Assembly: GCF_024919275.1 (NCBI RefSeq)
Contig: NZ_JANWGH010000003.1
Coordinates: forward strand, 223,677 to 287,676
Length of the DNA: 64,000 bases
Direction: 5' to 3'
Origin: Algoriphagus limi
Lineage (GTDB): Bacteria > Bacteroidota > Bacteroidia > Cytophagales > Cyclobacteriaceae
This document shows positions 16,899-25,062 of this stretch, piece after piece. Numbering within the stretch: position 1 is the first letter of the stretch; every line of letters starts with the position of its first letter. Made by a program: the position numbers and the translations under genes. The notes below the pieces were generated by a model. That model saw only the letters and a list, made by a program, of their open reading frames with translations, had not been told where the DNA came from and did no database searches.

Positions 16899-17648
16899 AT
16901 GAAAAACCTATTTGCAATTGCCCTTTTCCTGCTTAGTCATCTTCTTTCAGCTCAAGATATCTTCAAAAAAAATCTATACTCAGCCGACCAAATTATGGAG
17001 GCCAGGGAGAAGATCAGTTTGACAGATGCCCAAGCATCCAAAATCAAGAAAATCCATGCTGAGAACGCAGGAGAGTTTTCAACCTTAAAATGGGACTTGG
17101 ATGAAGCAAATTCCAAATTGGAAAAAATGCTTCAAGAGCCTAAAATCGACCAAGTGGCTGTAAATAGGCAGCTTGATAAGGTTTTGGAGCTGGAAAACCA
17201 ACTCAAGAAAAAGCAACTGAGTACACTAGTCGCTATTAAAAATGAGCTGACTGAAAATCAGATTGAGATGCTTAGTCAAAGTCAAGTTTATGGTTTAAGA
17301 CGTGTAGGTCCAACGGGTACTTCAAGCGTGATTGGGATTTCTGGTTTGAAATCCAATGAAAGTGTCCGAATAGGACAACCAGTTACCGGATATTCCGCAG
17401 TATCTCCAGAGTCAAAAGTTGGAGTAGTGGTTTCTGGAACCGCTTCAGATGATCAACCGCTTTATATTATCAAATCAGATGCTGGTACTGCAGAAAAAAA
17501 GTCTTCCCAAGCTCTTGATTTAAATCCTGGTGATATTGAAAGCATCTCTGTCCTGAAAGATAAATCTGCCACTGAAGTGTATGGTGAGAAAGGAAAAAAT
17601 GGTGTAATCATCATCACCTTGAAAAAAGGTGCAAAGTTTAAAAAATAG
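16899..17648 (+). CDS. Spy/CpxP-like periplasmic protein with TonB-plug-like tail
   Basis: 249 residues with signal peptide (MKNLFAIALFLLSHLLSAQ). Residues about 30-130 are alpha-helical and carry two LTxxQ motifs (LTDAQ at 41-45 and LTENQ at 118-122), the hallmark of the Spy/CpxP periplasmic chaperone/sensor family. The C-terminal part, residues about 208-245, reads 'LNPGDIESISVLKDKSATE' then 'YGEKGKNGVIIITLKKG', which is the end of a TonB-receptor plug domain and resembles the tail of the 922-residue protein at 12581. It lies 12 bases after the presumed anti-sigma gene, so the set resembles an envelope-stress module. A strong terminator follows. Confidence 0.7.
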   Translation: MKNLFAIALFLLSHLLSAQDIFKKNLYSADQIMEAREKISLTDAQASKIKKIHAENAGEFSTLKWDLDEANSKLEKMLQEPKIDQVAVNRQLDKVLELENQLKKKQLSTLVAIKNELTENQIEMLSQSQVYGLRRVGPTGTSSVIGISGLKSNESVRIGQPVTGYSAVSPESKVGVVVSGTASDDQPLYIIKSDAGTAEKKSSQALDLNPGDIESISVLKDKSATEVYGEKGKNGVIIITLKKGAKFKK

Positions 17649-17670
17649 AAGTTGATTATGGTTTAAATAA

Positions 17671-17699
17671 AAAAGGAGACTAATGCAGTCTCCTTTTTT
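17671..17699. terminator. Bidirectional terminator between convergent genes
   Basis: AAAAGGAGAC (17671-17680) and GTCTCCTTTT (17688-17697), ten pairs with a seven-base loop. T-runs on both strands serve the gene ending at 17648 (+) and the one ending at 17708 (-). Confidence 0.9.
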
Positions 17700-17707
17700 G
17701 TTTGACA

Positions 17708-18997
17708 TTACTTCATTCCCATATAATCTACGACGAAATAGCTCATCACTCGTAGTCCTAGGATAAAGCCGCTTTCATCGATGTAGAAATCAGGCGTGTG
17801 GTGAGAAGGAGTTTTTGTTGGGTCTCCACCTTTTTTCATTCCGCCTAAGCCAATAAATAAACCGGGCTTTTCACGCTGGTAAAAACTGAAATCCTCAGCT
17901 CCAGTCACTGGCGGATTGACGCGGACATGATCCTTTCCTGCAGCAGCTTCCAAAGTTGGGACCATTTTGGCTGTGAGATCAAGGTCATTGACTGTGGATG
18001 GATAGAGTTTTTGGATATTTACCTCAGCTTTTGCTCCGGCACTTTCAGCAATGTTCGTTGCGATTTCTGTGATTCGCTTATGTACCAATGCCTGTTGCTC
18101 GTCTCCAAAAGTTCGGATAGTTCCGATCATTTCCACTTTTTCAGGGATAATGTTGTGTCGAATTCCACCATGAATAGCCCCAATTGTCACTACAGCGGGG
18201 TTTTGGGTGATATTTACACTTCTGGATAGGATGGTCTGAAGGCCAGTCACAATCTGAGAAGCGGTGACAATGGGATCCACTCCTGACCACGGAGATGCAC
18301 CATGAGCCTGCGTTCCGTGAACAATAATTTCCAAATTATCTACAGCAGCTTGTGCAGGTCCAGGTCTGTAGCCAATGGTTCCTACTTCAGTCTGAGCGGA
18401 AATATGTAGCCCGAAAATGGCATCTACGTCTTCCATGACTCCCTCTTCCACGAGTTGCTTAGCGCCCCAAGTGGTCACACCTTCTTCATTGATTCCCTCT
18501 TCGGCAGGTTGGAAGATGAATTTGACATTGCCTTCCAATTGATCCTTCATACTGGCTAGAATTTCAGCCACACCCATTAAGATGGCGACGTGAGTATCAT
18601 GTCCACAGGCATGCATGACGCCTGTTTCCTGACCATTGTAAACGGTCGTCACAGTAGATTTGAAGGGCAAATCTCCACGCTCTGTAACTGGCAAAGCATC
18701 CATATCAGCTCGCAGTGCTACGGTAGGTCCAGGTTTGCCTCCTTTGAGATAACCTACCACACCTGTTACGGCCATATTTTCCTTTACTTCTATGCCTAAA
18801 CTTCGCAGGTGATCTGCTATTTTTTTGGCGGTTCGGAATTCCTGATTTCCCAATTCAGGATTTTGGTGAATATCCCTTCGCCATTCGATTACTTTGGATT
18901 CAATTTCACTGGCTTTTTGATCGATTTGTGGGCGAAGGTTTGTTTGCCCAAAAGCCATAGTGCTAATCAGAAATAAGGGGAGTATAAGCTTCTTCAT
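17708..18997 (-). CDS. M20-family amidohydrolase, exported
   Basis: 429 residues from the ATG at 18997, chosen because it opens directly into a signal peptide (MKKLILPLFLISTMAFGQ); an upstream ATG at 19036 would bury the signal. M20D-type N-acyl-amino-acid/hippurate amidohydrolase: 'ALRADMDALPV', 'MHACGHDTHVAILMGVAEIL' (metal-binding Cys and His), 'FIFQPAEEG' (catalytic Glu-Glu) and the dimerisation domain 'GTQAHGASPWSGVDPI'. It probably hydrolyses N-acylated amino acids or short peptides in the periplasm. Convergent with the previous gene and divergent from the SDR at 19128. Confidence 0.9.
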   Translation of the reverse strand: MKKLILPLFLISTMAFGQTNLRPQIDQKASEIESKVIEWRRDIHQNPELGNQEFRTAKKIADHLRSLGIEVKENMAVTGVVGYLKGGKPGPTVALRADMDALPVTERGDLPFKSTVTTVYNGQETGVMHACGHDTHVAILMGVAEILASMKDQLEGNVKFIFQPAEEGINEEGVTTWGAKQLVEEGVMEDVDAIFGLHISAQTEVGTIGYRPGPAQAAVDNLEIIVHGTQAHGASPWSGVDPIVTASQIVTGLQTILSRSVNITQNPAVVTIGAIHGGIRHNIIPEKVEMIGTIRTFGDEQQALVHKRITEIATNIAESAGAKAEVNIQKLYPSTVNDLDLTAKMVPTLEAAAGKDHVRVNPPVTGAEDFSFYQREKPGLFIGLGGMKKGGDPTKTPSHHTPDFYIDESGFILGLRVMSYFVVDYMGMK

Positions 18998-19127
18998 ACT
19001 AAAATTTGGTTGGTGATGGAAAGGCAATTTATCCATTTCGTGATAGAATAATCTGACTTTTTTGAAAATTGAAGATTATTCGAACCAAAAGGGCTAAATC
19101 TGTTTTTTAAAACAAAAAGTAATAATC

Positions 19128-19826
19128 ATGGAAATAAAAGATAAAGTAGCAGTTGTAACAGGAGTCAGTAAAGGAATTGGATTGGAAGTAGTCAAAATCC
19201 TCTTGGAAAAAGGTACCATTGTCGCTGGATGGGGAAGAAATAAACCAGAAGTGTCGCATTCCAATTTTCACTTTTTCACCTGTGATGTAGCAAAAGAAGA
19301 ATCGGTCGAAGAAGCTTTTCAAGCCACAAAAGCCAAGCTTGGAGATGACATCAGAATCCTGATTAATAATGCAGGATTTGGTGTTGCTGGTCCAACCGAG
19401 ACTTTTTCTTCAGAAGATTGGAAGGCCATGTTTGACACGAATGTTCATGGGATTTTTTACACCACGAAGCGCTTGATTCCGGCTATGAAGGCTGCTGATG
19501 AGGGACATATCATCAATGTGGCTTCCATTGCAGGATTGAATGGAGTGAATCAATTTGCTGGATACGTAGGTACCAAGCATGCAGTAAGAGGAATTTCCCA
19601 TTCTTTGTATATGGAACTTCGTGATTATGGAATCAAGGTTTCTACTATTTATCCGGGTTCTGTACAAACACATTTCTTTGATGAAATTCCGGGTATAGAA
19701 GCCAATGAAAACATGATGAGACCGGAGGATGTGGCGATGACTATTGTACAAACTCTTGAAACCCATCCAAACTATTTCGTGGCAGATGTGGAGTGTAGAC
19801 CTTTGAGGCCGAGAGGGAAGAAGTAG
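19128..19826 (+). CDS. SDR-family oxidoreductase
   Basis: 232-residue short-chain dehydrogenase. Motifs: 'VVTGVSKGIG' for cofactor, 'ILINNAGFGVAG', Ser in 'INVASIAGLNG', and YVGTK as catalytic Tyr-Lys, then 'IYPGSVQTHFF'. This resembles the 3-ketoacyl/3-hydroxy-acid dehydrogenase-like SDRs widespread in Bacteroidota. The last codons (AAG AAG TAG) read straight into a 7-base repeat array: the stop codon forms part of the first repeat unit. Promoter not obvious. Confidence 0.85.
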   Translation: MEIKDKVAVVTGVSKGIGLEVVKILLEKGTIVAGWGRNKPEVSHSNFHFFTCDVAKEESVEEAFQATKAKLGDDIRILINNAGFGVAGPTETFSSEDWKAMFDTNVHGIFYTTKRLIPAMKAADEGHIINVASIAGLNGVNQFAGYVGTKHAVRGISHSLYMELRDYGIKVSTIYPGSVQTHFFDEIPGIEANENMMRPEDVAMTIVQTLETHPNYFVADVECRPLRPRGKK

Positions 19827-19938
19827 GCAGTTTGCAGTATTCAGTAGGCAGTATGCGGTAAGCAGTGGGAAGTAATCAGTAAACAGTATGCGGTAGGCCG
19901 TAAATAGTAAAAAGTTTTCGGTAAGAAGTAATCAGTAA
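19820..19938 (+). repeat. 17-unit degenerate heptad array, consensus CAGTAnG
   Basis: Seventeen consecutive 7-base units without phase change, 119 bases in all, each a variant of nCAGTAn: for example GAAGTAG, GCAGTTT, GCAGTAT, TCAGTAG, GCGGTAA. The first unit contains the TAG stop of the upstream SDR. The GT at unit positions 4-5 is invariant; the others vary. No start codon or coding pattern explains it. Confidence 0.85.
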
Positions 19939-20212
19939 AATTCCCAAAAAAAGCATCCTGCCCAGGTGAGTGTCTTTACTCACCAATTCCTTAATGCTGT
20001 TTTGAGTGGAGACACTCACAATGGCGAAGAAAACAGTAGACAGTTACTATTGCAGAATTATTGGTTTCTTTGGTTTTTTTGTCAGGCTGAGCGGAGTCGA
20101 AGCCTATTTTTTCAATAGCCTACTAAATATAATTAATAAAGACCTCGACTCCGCTCGGTCTGACATTACATATCCGGGAATCGCATCCTACTGAAATCTG
20201 CCTCCTGAACCC
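19939..20212. repeat. Repeat-rich intergenic stretch with two long inverted repeats
   Basis: No gene is seen. It holds GTGAGTGTCT (19966-19975) with its perfect complement AGACACTCAC (20010-20019). It also holds a longer imperfect pair with 24-base arms at 20081-20104 and 20141-20164, each with the core GAGCGGAGTCGA, 20 of 24 positions matching. The longer pair has a 36-base loop containing AGCCTA twice. The GTCAGGCTGAGCGGAGTCGA sequence is, to my knowledge, a dispersed element in Bacteroidota genomes. An open frame across it (20006-20194) is built from repeat and is not a gene. Confidence 0.6.
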
Positions 20213-20242
20213 TTGCCATTCCCCGCTCATTCCCTATTTTTG
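20213..20242 (+). promoter_or_regulatory. Promoter of the gldA-gldF-gldG operon
   Basis: TTG (20213-20215), 19 bases, then TATTTTTG (20235-20242), an exact match to the Bacteroidota -33/-7 arrangement (TTTG, 19-21 bases, TAnnTTTG). It predicts transcription from about 20247-20250, directly at the foot of the leader hairpin that follows. Confidence 0.7.
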
Positions 20243-20247
20243 CCTTA

Positions 20248-20304
20248 GACCTTTCGACCGGGTTTTTACCCTTGCCATGCGGGTGAACTCCCGGTCGGTC
20301 TTTT
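20248..20304 (+). promoter_or_regulatory. Structured leader upstream of gldA
   Basis: The leader can fold almost completely. CGACCGGG (20255-20262) pairs with CCCGGTCG (20290-20297), an outer GAC/GTC pair adds three more, and an inner ACCC/GGGT stem (20268-20271, 20281-20284) holds a nine-base loop. The outer stem is followed by TTTTG and the gldA ATG is seven bases further on, so it could act as an attenuator or translation control. I do not recognise a known riboswitch. Confidence 0.5.
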
Positions 20305-20311
20305 GTAGCCT

Positions 20312-21217
20312 ATGTCTCTAGAAGTCTCTCAACTGTGTAAAAATTTTGGTTCTCAAAAAGCGCTGGATGGGGTGACTTTTTCAGCAAAGCCTGGGCGTAT
20401 TTTAGGGTTTTTGGGTCCAAATGGAGCCGGAAAATCCACCACAATGAAAATCATCACCGGCTATTTGCAGGCAGATTCCGGACAAGTACAAATCCATGGT
20501 ATTGATGCTCTTGCTCATCCCAAGCAGGTAAGTCCTCTAATCGGCTACCTTCCGGAGAAAAATCCACTTTATGCTGACATGTTCGTAAAGGAGTTTCTAT
20601 CCTTTGCGGGAGGATTGTATGGACTTTCTGGGAAAACACTAAAATCCCGGCTGGGTGAAATGCTTGAAAAGACAGGCCTAACTTCAGAACAGCACAAAAA
20701 AATCGGGCAACTTTCCAAGGGCTATCAACAGCGAGTTGGGCTTGCCAAGGCATTGATTCATGACCCCAAAGTTTTGATTTTGGATGAGCCTACTACGGGT
20801 TTGGACCCGAATCAATTGGCAGATATTCGTGGTTTGATACGTGAAATTGCGAAGGATAAAACCTTGATTCTTTCTACCCATATCATGCAAGAGGTGGAGG
20901 CGATTTGTCAGGATGTGGTCCTTATTTCCAAAGGTCAAATCAAAGCTGCAGACTCCTTGGCTAATTTTCAGCAACAGGGGAGTGGAGATCAATTAGTTGT
21001 GGAAACCGAAGAAGCTTTGGAGCTTTTCTGGTTTGACGCGTTTCCAAGTGCCTCCTTCGGTCCAAAGGGTGATATTCAGGTAATAATTAAGGCGGAAAAT
21101 ATCACGGATGCAAGGAAGGCCATTCTTGGAATTATTCAGGAAAAAGAGTTGAATCTGATTTCCCTAAGTCAGGAAAAGAAAAGTCTAGAGGAGTTATTTA
21201 GACAATACACCAAATGA
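20312..21217 (+). CDS. gldA: Gliding-motility ABC transporter ATP-binding protein GldA
   Basis: 301-residue ABC ATPase. Walker A is 'GPNGAGKSTTMK' (about 34-45), signature 'LSKGYQQRVGLAKALI', Walker B 'VLILDEPTTGLDPNQ' and the switch His in 'LILSTHIMQEVE'. The C-terminal extension ends 'LSQEKKSLEELFRQYTK', as in GldA. It energises the GldA/GldF/GldG transporter needed for gliding in Flavobacterium johnsoniae. The identity rests on the following gldF and gldG genes, overlapping by four bases at each junction. Start chosen at the first ATG after the leader hairpin. Confidence 0.9.
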   Translation: MSLEVSQLCKNFGSQKALDGVTFSAKPGRILGFLGPNGAGKSTTMKIITGYLQADSGQVQIHGIDALAHPKQVSPLIGYLPEKNPLYADMFVKEFLSFAGGLYGLSGKTLKSRLGEMLEKTGLTSEQHKKIGQLSKGYQQRVGLAKALIHDPKVLILDEPTTGLDPNQLADIRGLIREIAKDKTLILSTHIMQEVEAICQDVVLISKGQIKAADSLANFQQQGSGDQLVVETEEALELFWFDAFPSASFGPKGDIQVIIKAENITDARKAILGIIQEKELNLISLSQEKKSLEELFRQYTK

Positions 21218-21933
21218 AAAGTCTGATCATCAAAGAAATCAATGCATTTTTGGGTAGCCTGTTGGGCTACCTGATCTTAGCTTTGTTTTTAGTGGCAATT
21301 GGATTGATTGTTTGGGTGTTTCCCCAAAGTAGTGTCTTGGATTATGGCTATGCTGATTTGGAGCCACTATTTACTTACACTCCCTATGTTTTCACCTTTT
21401 TGATTCCGGCTCTTTCCATGCGTGCCATTGCGGAAGAAAGGCGAAATCACACTTGGGAATTGCTACGAACTTCTCCCTTAAATCTGGTGCAAATTGTCTT
21501 TGCCAAATACCTTGCACTTCTGATTCTGGTATTCATAGCCGTCCTTCCCACGCTTTTGTATTTCTACAGCGTGTATCAATTGGGAGATCCGGTAGGGAAT
21601 TTGGATCAGGCTGGCTTTTTTGGTAGTTGGATAGGTTTGTTGCTCTTAGGAGCAGTATTTGGAGCCGTCGGTATTTTTTCCTCTGCTTTGACTTCTCAAC
21701 AAGTAGTTGCCTTTGTATTAGGTGTCTTCTTCTGCTTTGTGCTCTATTTTGGATTTTCGGCAGCTTCCGATTTGGGTTTGGGAACTTGGGCCTATTGGAT
21801 TGAAGAGTTGAGTTTGAGTTTTCATTATATCAACCTAAGCAGGGGAGTAATTGACTCCTCAGATATCTTTTTCTATTTGGGATTGATTTGGTTGTTTTTG
21901 GGAGGAGCTGTTTTGGTCTTGAGAAATAAATGA
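21214..21933 (+). CDS. gldF: Gliding-motility ABC transporter permease GldF
   Basis: 239-residue ABC-2-type permease with six hydrophobic segments, starting 'KSLIIKEINAFLGSLLGYLILALFL'. The 'IPALSMRAIAEERRNHTWELLRTSPL' loop after helix two is the typical cytosolic coupling segment of ABC-2 permeases. Overlaps gldA and gldG by four bases (ATGA), so the three are translationally coupled. In F. johnsoniae GldF and GldG form the membrane part of the transporter; the transported substrate is not known. Confidence 0.9.
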   Translation: MKSLIIKEINAFLGSLLGYLILALFLVAIGLIVWVFPQSSVLDYGYADLEPLFTYTPYVFTFLIPALSMRAIAEERRNHTWELLRTSPLNLVQIVFAKYLALLILVFIAVLPTLLYFYSVYQLGDPVGNLDQAGFFGSWIGLLLLGAVFGAVGIFSSALTSQQVVAFVLGVFFCFVLYFGFSAASDLGLGTWAYWIEELSLSFHYINLSRGVIDSSDIFFYLGLIWLFLGGAVLVLRNK

Positions 21934-23606
21934 GTAGAAAAAATCAACATATCGTCCGGAATATTGGGGTTTTGCTTGGTGGCTTGCTCATTTTCTTGGC
22001 TTTGGGAGCATTTTTGCGTTTTCGAATTGATTTGACCGAGGATAAGCGCTATTCACTTCATCCAGCTACAGAGGATGTCTTGGAGAAAGTTCAAGAACCT
22101 ATTCATGTCGAAATTTTACTCGTAGGGGATGATTTGCCGGCAGGGATGCGTCGCCTTCAGCGATCTATAGAAGAAACAATCCGAACTTTTGATGCTTTTT
22201 CCGATCAAAAAATCAGCTTTTCCTATCTGGATCCGCTCAGCTTACCGGAGGAAGATCAGGAAGAATTTATCCTTCAATTAAACGATTATGGGATCAATCC
22301 AACGAGTTTGATGGTCAATCAAACCGGAGGTCAGCAAACCAAATTGATTTTTCCTGGGATTCTTGTTTACAATGAGGAATTCGAAACAGGCGCACTCATT
22401 CTGAAAGGAGAGATGGGAATGAGTCAGGAAGAAATCCTAAATCAGTCCATTGAGAATTTAGAGTTTGAACTGAGTAATGCCATCCGAAAATTAAGCAATC
22501 CAGGCTCCGGAGCGATTGCCATGGTTATGGGGCAAGGGGAGATGAAAGAGGATGATGGCTATGGTTTGGTAGAAGCACTTGATGGTGATTTTGAGCTGTT
22601 CAAAGTCCCCTTGGAGCAGGCTAGAACCGTTGAGGATTTGGTCAATTTTGAATTGATTTTTATTCAAGGCCCACAAGAAAGTTTTAAAGAGCGAGAAGTT
22701 TACCTGCTGGATCAGTATGTGATGCATGGAGGTAAATTGGTGGTTCTGAGCGATGGTGTTTTGGTGGATGTGACGCAGGCTGGTGGAGACGGAACATTGG
22801 CATTTCCTTTTGAAAATGGGCTTGAAAATCTTTTGTTCAAATATGGAATTCGGGTCAATAAAGATCTGATTCAGGATTTGAACTTTGGATATTTCCCGGT
22901 TATGGGAGGTAATTTCGGAAATCAGGAGCAGCTGGTGCCATTGCCTTGGCCTTTTTACGTACAGGCCTCCCGAATGCAGGATCATCCAATTACCAAAGGT
23001 TTGGATGTGGTCAATTTTCGATTTGTGAGTAGTTTGGATACGGTGATGGCGCAAGGGATCCAGAAAACCCCGCTTCTTTTTTCCTCAGATTTTACAAGAA
23101 TTTTACCAGCCCCCGCTCGGGTAGCCTTTCGGGATATGGAAATGGAACCGAATGTGGCTGATTTCCCTTTACGCAATCTTCCCTTAGCGTATTTGTTGGA
23201 AGGGGAATTTACATCCCTTTACAAAAACAGATTTTTGCCGGAGGGTTTTGACCAAGCTGATTTCAAAGAAAGCGGAGAAGGAAAAGTAGTGGTCATCGGA
23301 GATGGAGAGGTTTTCCAAAGTCAGGTAGATTTCCAATCCGGAGCGCCTTTAAATCTGGGTGAAGATCCTTTTAATCAGATGGTTTTTGCAAATCGTATTT
23401 TTCTCAGAAATCTGGTTCAATATTTACAGAACCCTGATGGAATCATTGCTAGTAGGACTCGGACTTTTCAAATCCGTCCCCTTAACCGCGTGAAAATTGT
23501 AGAGCAAAAGAGTTTTTGGCAGATCCTTAATGTAGGATTGCCTGTCGCTTTGCTTTTACTTTTGGGAACTGGAGTTTCTTTCTGGAGAAAGAAAAAATAT
23601 TCCTAG
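21930..23606 (+). CDS. gldG: Gliding-motility ABC transporter substrate-binding-like protein GldG
   Basis: 558 residues. N-terminal membrane helix (about 12-30), then 'RIDLTEDKRYSLHPATEDVLEKVQEPIHVEILL', a hallmark of GldG. A large extracytoplasmic domain of the ABC_transp_aux type follows, and a C-terminal helix (about 530-552) precedes a basic tail RKKKYS. Length and topology fit GldG. Last gene of the operon; no clear terminator before dnaN, whose start is 222 bases downstream. Confidence 0.9.
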   Translation: MSRKNQHIVRNIGVLLGGLLIFLALGAFLRFRIDLTEDKRYSLHPATEDVLEKVQEPIHVEILLVGDDLPAGMRRLQRSIEETIRTFDAFSDQKISFSYLDPLSLPEEDQEEFILQLNDYGINPTSLMVNQTGGQQTKLIFPGILVYNEEFETGALILKGEMGMSQEEILNQSIENLEFELSNAIRKLSNPGSGAIAMVMGQGEMKEDDGYGLVEALDGDFELFKVPLEQARTVEDLVNFELIFIQGPQESFKEREVYLLDQYVMHGGKLVVLSDGVLVDVTQAGGDGTLAFPFENGLENLLFKYGIRVNKDLIQDLNFGYFPVMGGNFGNQEQLVPLPWPFYVQASRMQDHPITKGLDVVNFRFVSSLDTVMAQGIQKTPLLFSSDFTRILPAPARVAFRDMEMEPNVADFPLRNLPLAYLLEGEFTSLYKNRFLPEGFDQADFKESGEGKVVVIGDGEVFQSQVDFQSGAPLNLGEDPFNQMVFANRIFLRNLVQYLQNPDGIIASRTRTFQIRPLNRVKIVEQKSFWQILNVGLPVALLLLLGTGVSFWRKKKYS

Positions 23607-23828
23607 AAAATCTCCTTGGAAAAGAACTCAAAAAACAGGAATTTATTTGGTGATGGAGGCTTTTCGTCCCCTGTTAAATCGATTTTATTTATAAATTTAC
23701 CCCCATTCCATAAAGTAATCTTTAAATAAGCCCTATGGTATGAAATCGAGCATGTTGAAGAAAGTCACAAAAGGATTGCTGTCAACCATGCGAGATTTTA
23801 CATGACCTTGTAAAAAACTTATAAGCAT

Positions 23829-24953
23829 ATGAAATTTATTGTTTCTTCTTCTGCGCTTTTGAAGCAGCTTTCGGCAATCAACGGTGTCGTCACTACCAAT
23901 CCGGTAGTACCCATTCTTGAGAACTTTCTATTTGAGATTAAGGATTCGATGTTGACCATCACGGCTTCGGATCTTCAAACTTCCATGATTACTGAAATCC
24001 ACGTTGAGGCCAAAGAAGATGGAAATATTGCGGTACCAGCTCGTATTTTGATCGATACCTTGAAAAACTTGCCTGAGCAGCCGGTGACATTTAGCATAGA
24101 TCATGATACCTATGCGGTGGAAATCAGCTCTGACAATGGTCGCTACCGCTTGGCAGGAGAGAATGCAACGGACTTCCCAAAAATCCCTACTGTCAACAAT
24201 CCGACGACTGTGGACATGTCTACAGAGGTGCTTTCAAGTGCGATTTCCAATACCATTTTTGCGACAAGTTCTGATGAACTTCGTCCAGCGATGACCGGGG
24301 TTTACATCAACTTGAGTGATACCAATACAACTTTCGTTGCGACAGATGGTCACCGATTGGTTCGTTACCGAAGAGTGGATGTAGCTTCTTCCAGCCCAGC
24401 TAGCTTGATTATCCCAAGAAAAGCCTTGAACCTGCTTAAGTCTACCCTTCCTTCAGAGAATATTTCTGTAACTGTGGAGTTCAATCAGTCCAATGCTTAT
24501 TTCAAGTTTGGTCAAATCAAAATGATCTGTCGTCTGATCGACGAGCGATTCCCGGATTATGAAAACGTAATCCCTGCTGACAATCCAAACATCATGACCA
24601 TCGATCGTCAGGACTTGTTGAGTTCACTTCGTCGTATCGCGATCTATGCTAACAAGACGACGCATCAGGTACGATTAAAATTGACCGGGTCTGAATTGAT
24701 GATCTCTGCGGAGGATTTGGATTTCTCCAATGAGGCGAATGAGCGACTTTCCTGCGAGCATGATGGAGAGGATATTGAGATCGGTTTCAATGCTAAGTTT
24801 TTGGTAGAAATGCTTGGTAACTTGAATTCCAAGGAAGTGAGCTTGAAGTTCTCAGCACCGAATAGAGCAGGCTTGATTTTGCCAGCAGAGCAGGATGAAA
24901 ACGAGGATATCTTGATGCTCGTAATGCCTGTGATGTTGAATAACTATGTATAA
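23829..24953 (+). CDS. dnaN: DNA polymerase III beta subunit (sliding clamp)
   Basis: 374 residues, the normal clamp length, with the three-fold repeated domain plan. 'MKFIVSSSALLKQLSAINGVVTTNPVVPILENFLFEI' is the N-terminus, 'TDGHRLVRYR' lies in domain II, and the C-terminus 'ILMLVMPVML' carries the protein-binding (hydrophobic pocket) end of DnaN. It clamps the polymerase to DNA. It is not beside dnaA or recF, so it is separated from the usual origin-linked cluster. A strong terminator follows. Confidence 0.96.
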   Translation: MKFIVSSSALLKQLSAINGVVTTNPVVPILENFLFEIKDSMLTITASDLQTSMITEIHVEAKEDGNIAVPARILIDTLKNLPEQPVTFSIDHDTYAVEISSDNGRYRLAGENATDFPKIPTVNNPTTVDMSTEVLSSAISNTIFATSSDELRPAMTGVYINLSDTNTTFVATDGHRLVRYRRVDVASSSPASLIIPRKALNLLKSTLPSENISVTVEFNQSNAYFKFGQIKMICRLIDERFPDYENVIPADNPNIMTIDRQDLLSSLRRIAIYANKTTHQVRLKLTGSELMISAEDLDFSNEANERLSCEHDGEDIEIGFNAKFLVEMLGNLNSKEVSLKFSAPNRAGLILPAEQDENEDILMLVMPVMLNNYV

Positions 24954-24976
24954 TCTTACACAACCATAAACCACCG

Positions 24977-25006
24977 AAGCCCGGATCATTGATTCGGGCT
25001 TTTTTG
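24977..25006 (+). terminator. Rho-independent terminator of dnaN
   Basis: AAGCCCG (24977-24983) and CGGGCTT (24995-25001) with an inner ATC/GAT pair, followed by TTTTT. Confidence 0.9.
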
Positions 25007-25019
25007 TTGATTGAGTAAT

Positions 25020-25053
25020 AACCCTCCAAGGGATTTTAAACCCTTGGAGGGTT
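25020..25053. repeat. Perfect 13-base inverted repeat
   Basis: AACCCTCCAAGGG and CCCTTGGAGGGTT separated by eight bases (ATTTTAAA). It lies between dnaN (+) and the DUF2132 gene (-, stop at 25063). The layout is the same as the AACCTTCGAGG-type palindromes near 30000: a dispersed palindromic element that could also terminate the minus-strand gene. Confidence 0.7.
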
Positions 25054-25062
25054 AATCAAAGA

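Noticed and set aside
19820-19938. Heptad array considered as a CRISPR array
   Set aside because: Units are 7 bases without spacers, and no cas gene is present.
20006-20194. 62-codon open frame between the SDR and gldA
   Set aside because: It covers the inverted repeats and translates their arms. No start context.
20248-20304. Leader considered as a known riboswitch
   Set aside because: No match to cobalamin, TPP, SAM, fluoride or other conserved cores that I can recall; kept only as an unnamed structure.
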